Below are positions 23,175-24,957 of a stretch of DNA of 24,957 nt, in pieces. The stretch spans positions 1 through 24,957 of the IMG/VR virus record IMGVR_UViG_3300006192_000036. The stretch is one strand, 5' to 3'. Below the pieces are notes generated by a model. That model did not search any database, was not told the DNA's origin, and saw only the letters and a program-made list of their open reading frames with translations. The position numbers and the translations under genes were made by a program. Each line of letters starts with the position of its first letter. Position 1 is the stretch's first letter. The DNA comes from a virus.

Positions 23175-23471
23175 CTAGTGTTGATTTAATTGTTTTATTT
23201 TCTGTTGCAACTCATCGAAGTTATTAACAGTCTTTACTTTGTTTAGTTCTGCGTACTGCATCGCCAAATCTGCTTTTTTGTTTAGCAACATTAATGCCTG
23301 GCTAAAATGCTGCTGGGTAACATGAAAGCGGGCATACGCGCGCTTAGCCGGTAGGCCTTCAACTAAGTGAGCACGGAGTGCATTTTTTTTATCTTCGCTG
23401 GTGATGCCCGTCAACTGTAGCAATACCTCAAACTGTTCTGCACTTTCACAGCCTTGAATCAGTGTTTTCAT
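23175..23471 (-). CDS. PapB/FocB-like small helix-turn-helix protein
   Basis: 98-aa protein. The central part (LRAHLVEGLPAKRAYARFHV then TQQHFSQALMLLNKK, residues 33-67) has the spacing of a helix-turn-helix and resembles PapB/FocB-type fimbrial regulators, which share the G-x-x-x-x-x-A/V-x-x-x-x-V/M-x-x-x-x-F-S-x-x-L pattern. The C-terminus is a Lys/Gln-rich helix. It is the last gene of the leftward early-type block. A role in DNA binding is inferred; the resemblance was judged by eye. Confidence 0.5.
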   Translation of the reverse strand: MKTLIQGCESAEQFEVLLQLTGITSEDKKNALRAHLVEGLPAKRAYARFHVTQQHFSQALMLLNKKADLAMQYAELNKVKTVNNFDELQQKIKQLNQH

Positions 23472-23705
23472 TTATCTGATTTCACTTATTATTTTAATAA
23501 ACTTATTTTTAAATTCTTCATCACTTAAGACTGTTGTAGGTATATTTCCATATTCCCACACTCCATCATCAGCAACTAATATGGCCTCTGAGCATCCATT
23601 CTCTGGGTTCCTCGAAACAGCCAAACCTAGAGGGTGTAAAATTTCACGATTTATCCTTTCAATTAATCCAAGTTCAGACATTTGGTTCCAATTGATTTTT
23701 TTCAT
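23472..23705 (-). CDS. Unknown small phage protein
   Basis: 77-aa protein starting MKKINWNQMSELGLIERINRE, with HPLGLAVSRNPENG and DGVWEYG. I have seen similar short proteins in phage early regions, but I know of no function. It overlaps the upstream 60-aa gene by 4 bases (ATGA) and abuts the HTH gene, so the three genes probably form one operon. The compact, charged composition and lack of membrane or signal segments suggest a cytoplasmic protein. Confidence 0.65.
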   Translation of the reverse strand: MKKINWNQMSELGLIERINREILHPLGLAVSRNPENGCSEAILVADDGVWEYGNIPTTVLSDEEFKNKFIKIISEIR

Positions 23706-23884
23706 GCTTTCACCATCATTTTTTTAATTAATTGATTTGCTGTATAAATACTGTTGCTTAAGTGCAATTCGGCAAGCCGAGGTAGGAAAATAAAGCATTG
23801 CCCTTTATAGCCATTTTCCCGGTTTTTGGCGGTGATATAGGCTAATACAGTTTCATGGTCGTCATTGTTAAGCGTTAGTTTCAT
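23702..23884 (-). CDS. Unknown small phage protein
   Basis: 60-aa protein starting MKLTLNNDDHETVLAYITAK and ending in the basic IKKMMVKA. I do not recognise it. Gene status is supported by the 4-base overlap with the next gene, the same strand as its neighbours and tight spacing (37 bases after the methyltransferase). No domain is visible. Confidence 0.55.
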   Translation of the reverse strand: MKLTLNNDDHETVLAYITAKNRENGYKGQCFIFLPRLAELHLSNSIYTANQLIKKMMVKA

Positions 23885-23921
23885 GGCTAATTCCTTGTTT
23901 TACACTTGAGTAAACATCGTT

Positions 23922-24620
23922 TTAATTTTCTATAGCGAGCAATGCCGCCATCACGGCTTGGCGTTCTGCAGCAGGCAATGCTTCAAAGTTTTTTGCCCAT
24001 CTTGCTGCTTTACGTTTTATCCGTTGGCGATCAGTAAAATCCTTTCCCGCAAACGTATGGTAATGCTGTTCGCCAGGATGAAAGCTGCACCATACCGTTT
24101 CCGTTCTGACTCCTCCGCGCGTCATAGCCTGAAAGTCTTTGCTATACCAATCAGCTAGCTCCGTGTCATACAAATGATTTCGGTAACCAGAAATGATGAT
24201 AAAAACACCCTTAAGTACGGCTAAATGCTTAACAACAGTAAGCAGCTCTGCATGCTCCGCATCAGTGAGCTCGTTTTTATATCTTGCATTGCTTGTTCTG
24301 GTTGAGTGCACATAGGGAGGATCAAGATAAATCACCGTTTTGCCGATTGGTTGAAACGCTTTTAGGTAGGTAATTGCGTTGGCATTGATGAGATTGATAG
24401 ATAAATTTAGCTCTGCTGCAGCATGGTCAAATTTGTCTATGACACCAGGGTTAATTTCAATGCCAATATTATTTTTTGCTGGCGCTTTACGGCGCATGAT
24501 TGCACCAGTGCCGAGGAACGCCTCGATATAAGTGTCATGTGGCGGCATCAAGTTAATAATGCACTGAAAAACACCACTCCCATTTTTAGCGCCTAAATAG
24601 CTTTGCTTAGCAGCTGTCAT
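23922..24620 (-). CDS. dam: D12-class DNA N6-adenine methyltransferase (Dam-like)
   Basis: 232-aa methyltransferase that transfers a methyl group from S-adenosylmethionine to adenine N6. Visible are the N-terminal YLGAKNGSGVFQCI, the AdoMet-binding YIEAFLGTGAIMRR with IGIEINP, and the catalytic DPPYVHSTR (about residues 100-108). The C-terminal 35 residues are a basic helix (RQRIKRKAARWAKNF) beyond the usual core. I take the ATG at 24620 (GGGA 6 bases upstream) over a TTG two codons earlier. Phage copies of this family often methylate GATC and protect the genome; the target site here is not known. Confidence 0.88.
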   Translation of the reverse strand: MTAAKQSYLGAKNGSGVFQCIINLMPPHDTYIEAFLGTGAIMRRKAPAKNNIGIEINPGVIDKFDHAAAELNLSINLINANAITYLKAFQPIGKTVIYLDPPYVHSTRTSNARYKNELTDAEHAELLTVVKHLAVLKGVFIIISGYRNHLYDTELADWYSKDFQAMTRGGVRTETVWCSFHPGEQHYHTFAGKDFTDRQRIKRKAARWAKNFEALPAAERQAVMAALLAIEN

Positions 24621-24696
24621 AGACAATCCCGTCCATGGCCAACATAGACATTAGCGTCTGTACTCGATACCGCTGGTACCGCAAAGTTATATTTGT

Positions 24697-24957
24697 CTAT
24701 GGTAGTTTTCCCCACGACTGCATTTCTGAGACAAGCTCATCGAGCGGAAGATCCCTAATTTCGTGATACCGATACGGTTCGTTCCGCAGTTGACCATCAT
24801 CAACCCACCACTCACCGCCGTCAGCATCCATCACCCGACAACCATCGAACAGTAAACGCTCAATATTAACTGGGTCTGTAATCCCCACCTGCGCAAGGTG
24901 CCTGATAATTCGGCTATCAACCTCCTCCAAAACAGGGTCTGTACAGTTATTCCTACA
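24697..24957 (-). CDS. Unknown phage protein, 5' end outside window
   Basis: The frame is open from the window edge to a stop at 24697-24699 (86 codons seen). It contains RIIRHLAQVGITDPVN, GCRVMDADGGEWWVDDGQL and ends MQSWGKLP. A TTG at 24928-24930 is possible but the open frame continues upstream without a stop, so the true start probably lies beyond the edge. It is acidic with no membrane segment. I do not recognise the family. It sits upstream of the methyltransferase in the same direction. Confidence 0.6.
   Translation of the reverse strand, partial: CRNNCTDPVLEEVDSRIIRHLAQVGITDPVNIERLLFDGCRVMDADGGEWWVDDGQLRNEPYRYHEIRDLPLDELVSEMQSWGKLP

Noticed and set aside
1-24957. Second variable repeat, attachment sites, integrase, repressor or tRNA genes
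   Set aside because: None seen in the window; integration and repressor functions probably lie beyond both edges.

Overview
The window is most of a P2-like (Peduovirus-type) temperate myophage genome, almost certainly an integrated prophage in a gammaproteobacterium. Shewanella or a relative is my guess from general sequence character, not something the window proves. Nearly every P2 late gene can be recognised by family and order. The right end holds a small early-type block with an N6-adenine methyltransferase.

Layout, left to right. The late tail operon is read leftward: D (partial), U, T (tape measure), E'/E (tail chaperones with a frameshift site), FII (tube), FI (sheath), a small tail-fibre-chaperone-like gene, then a complete diversity-generating retroelement (DGR) made of reverse transcriptase, template repeat, avd and a variable target gene. 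It continues with an H-type tail-fibre base, I, J, W, V (baseplate), S, R (tail completion), the lysis genes (lysC/lysB spanins, endolysin, two holin-like membrane proteins), X, L, M, N, O. A divergent intergenic region at 19875-20027 separates these from P (terminase ATPase) and Q (portal), read rightward and ending in a strong terminator. A 331-base gene-free stretch follows, placed where P2-like phages carry cos. Then five leftward genes: a PapB-like HTH protein, two small unknowns, a DNA methyltransferase and a partial unknown.

The most interesting part is 7102-10837, where P2 would carry H and G (tail fibre and fibre assembly). Here the H-type protein is short (176 aa) and is followed by a 410-aa protein with a C-lectin/formylglycine-generating-enzyme-like fold whose last 42 residues contain a DGR variable repeat. 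Variable and template repeats (117 bp each) differ at 20 positions, and all 20 are adenines in the template on the coding strand. A GC-rich hairpin with a GATA loop follows the variable repeat, avd and a DGR-type reverse transcriptase follow, and the template repeat lies inside the 5' end of the reverse-transcriptase reading frame. The likely role is rapid retargeting of the phage tail tip to new host receptors.

Other notable items are a conserved T TTT TTG slippery site joining E to E', a possible ribosome-site-sequestering hairpin before the sheath gene, an internal terminator between tube and chaperone genes, and a tape-measure C-terminal extension of five 38-residue tandem repeats. Genes are tightly packed with many 1-, 4- or 8-base stop/start overlaps, so most of the late region is probably translationally coupled.
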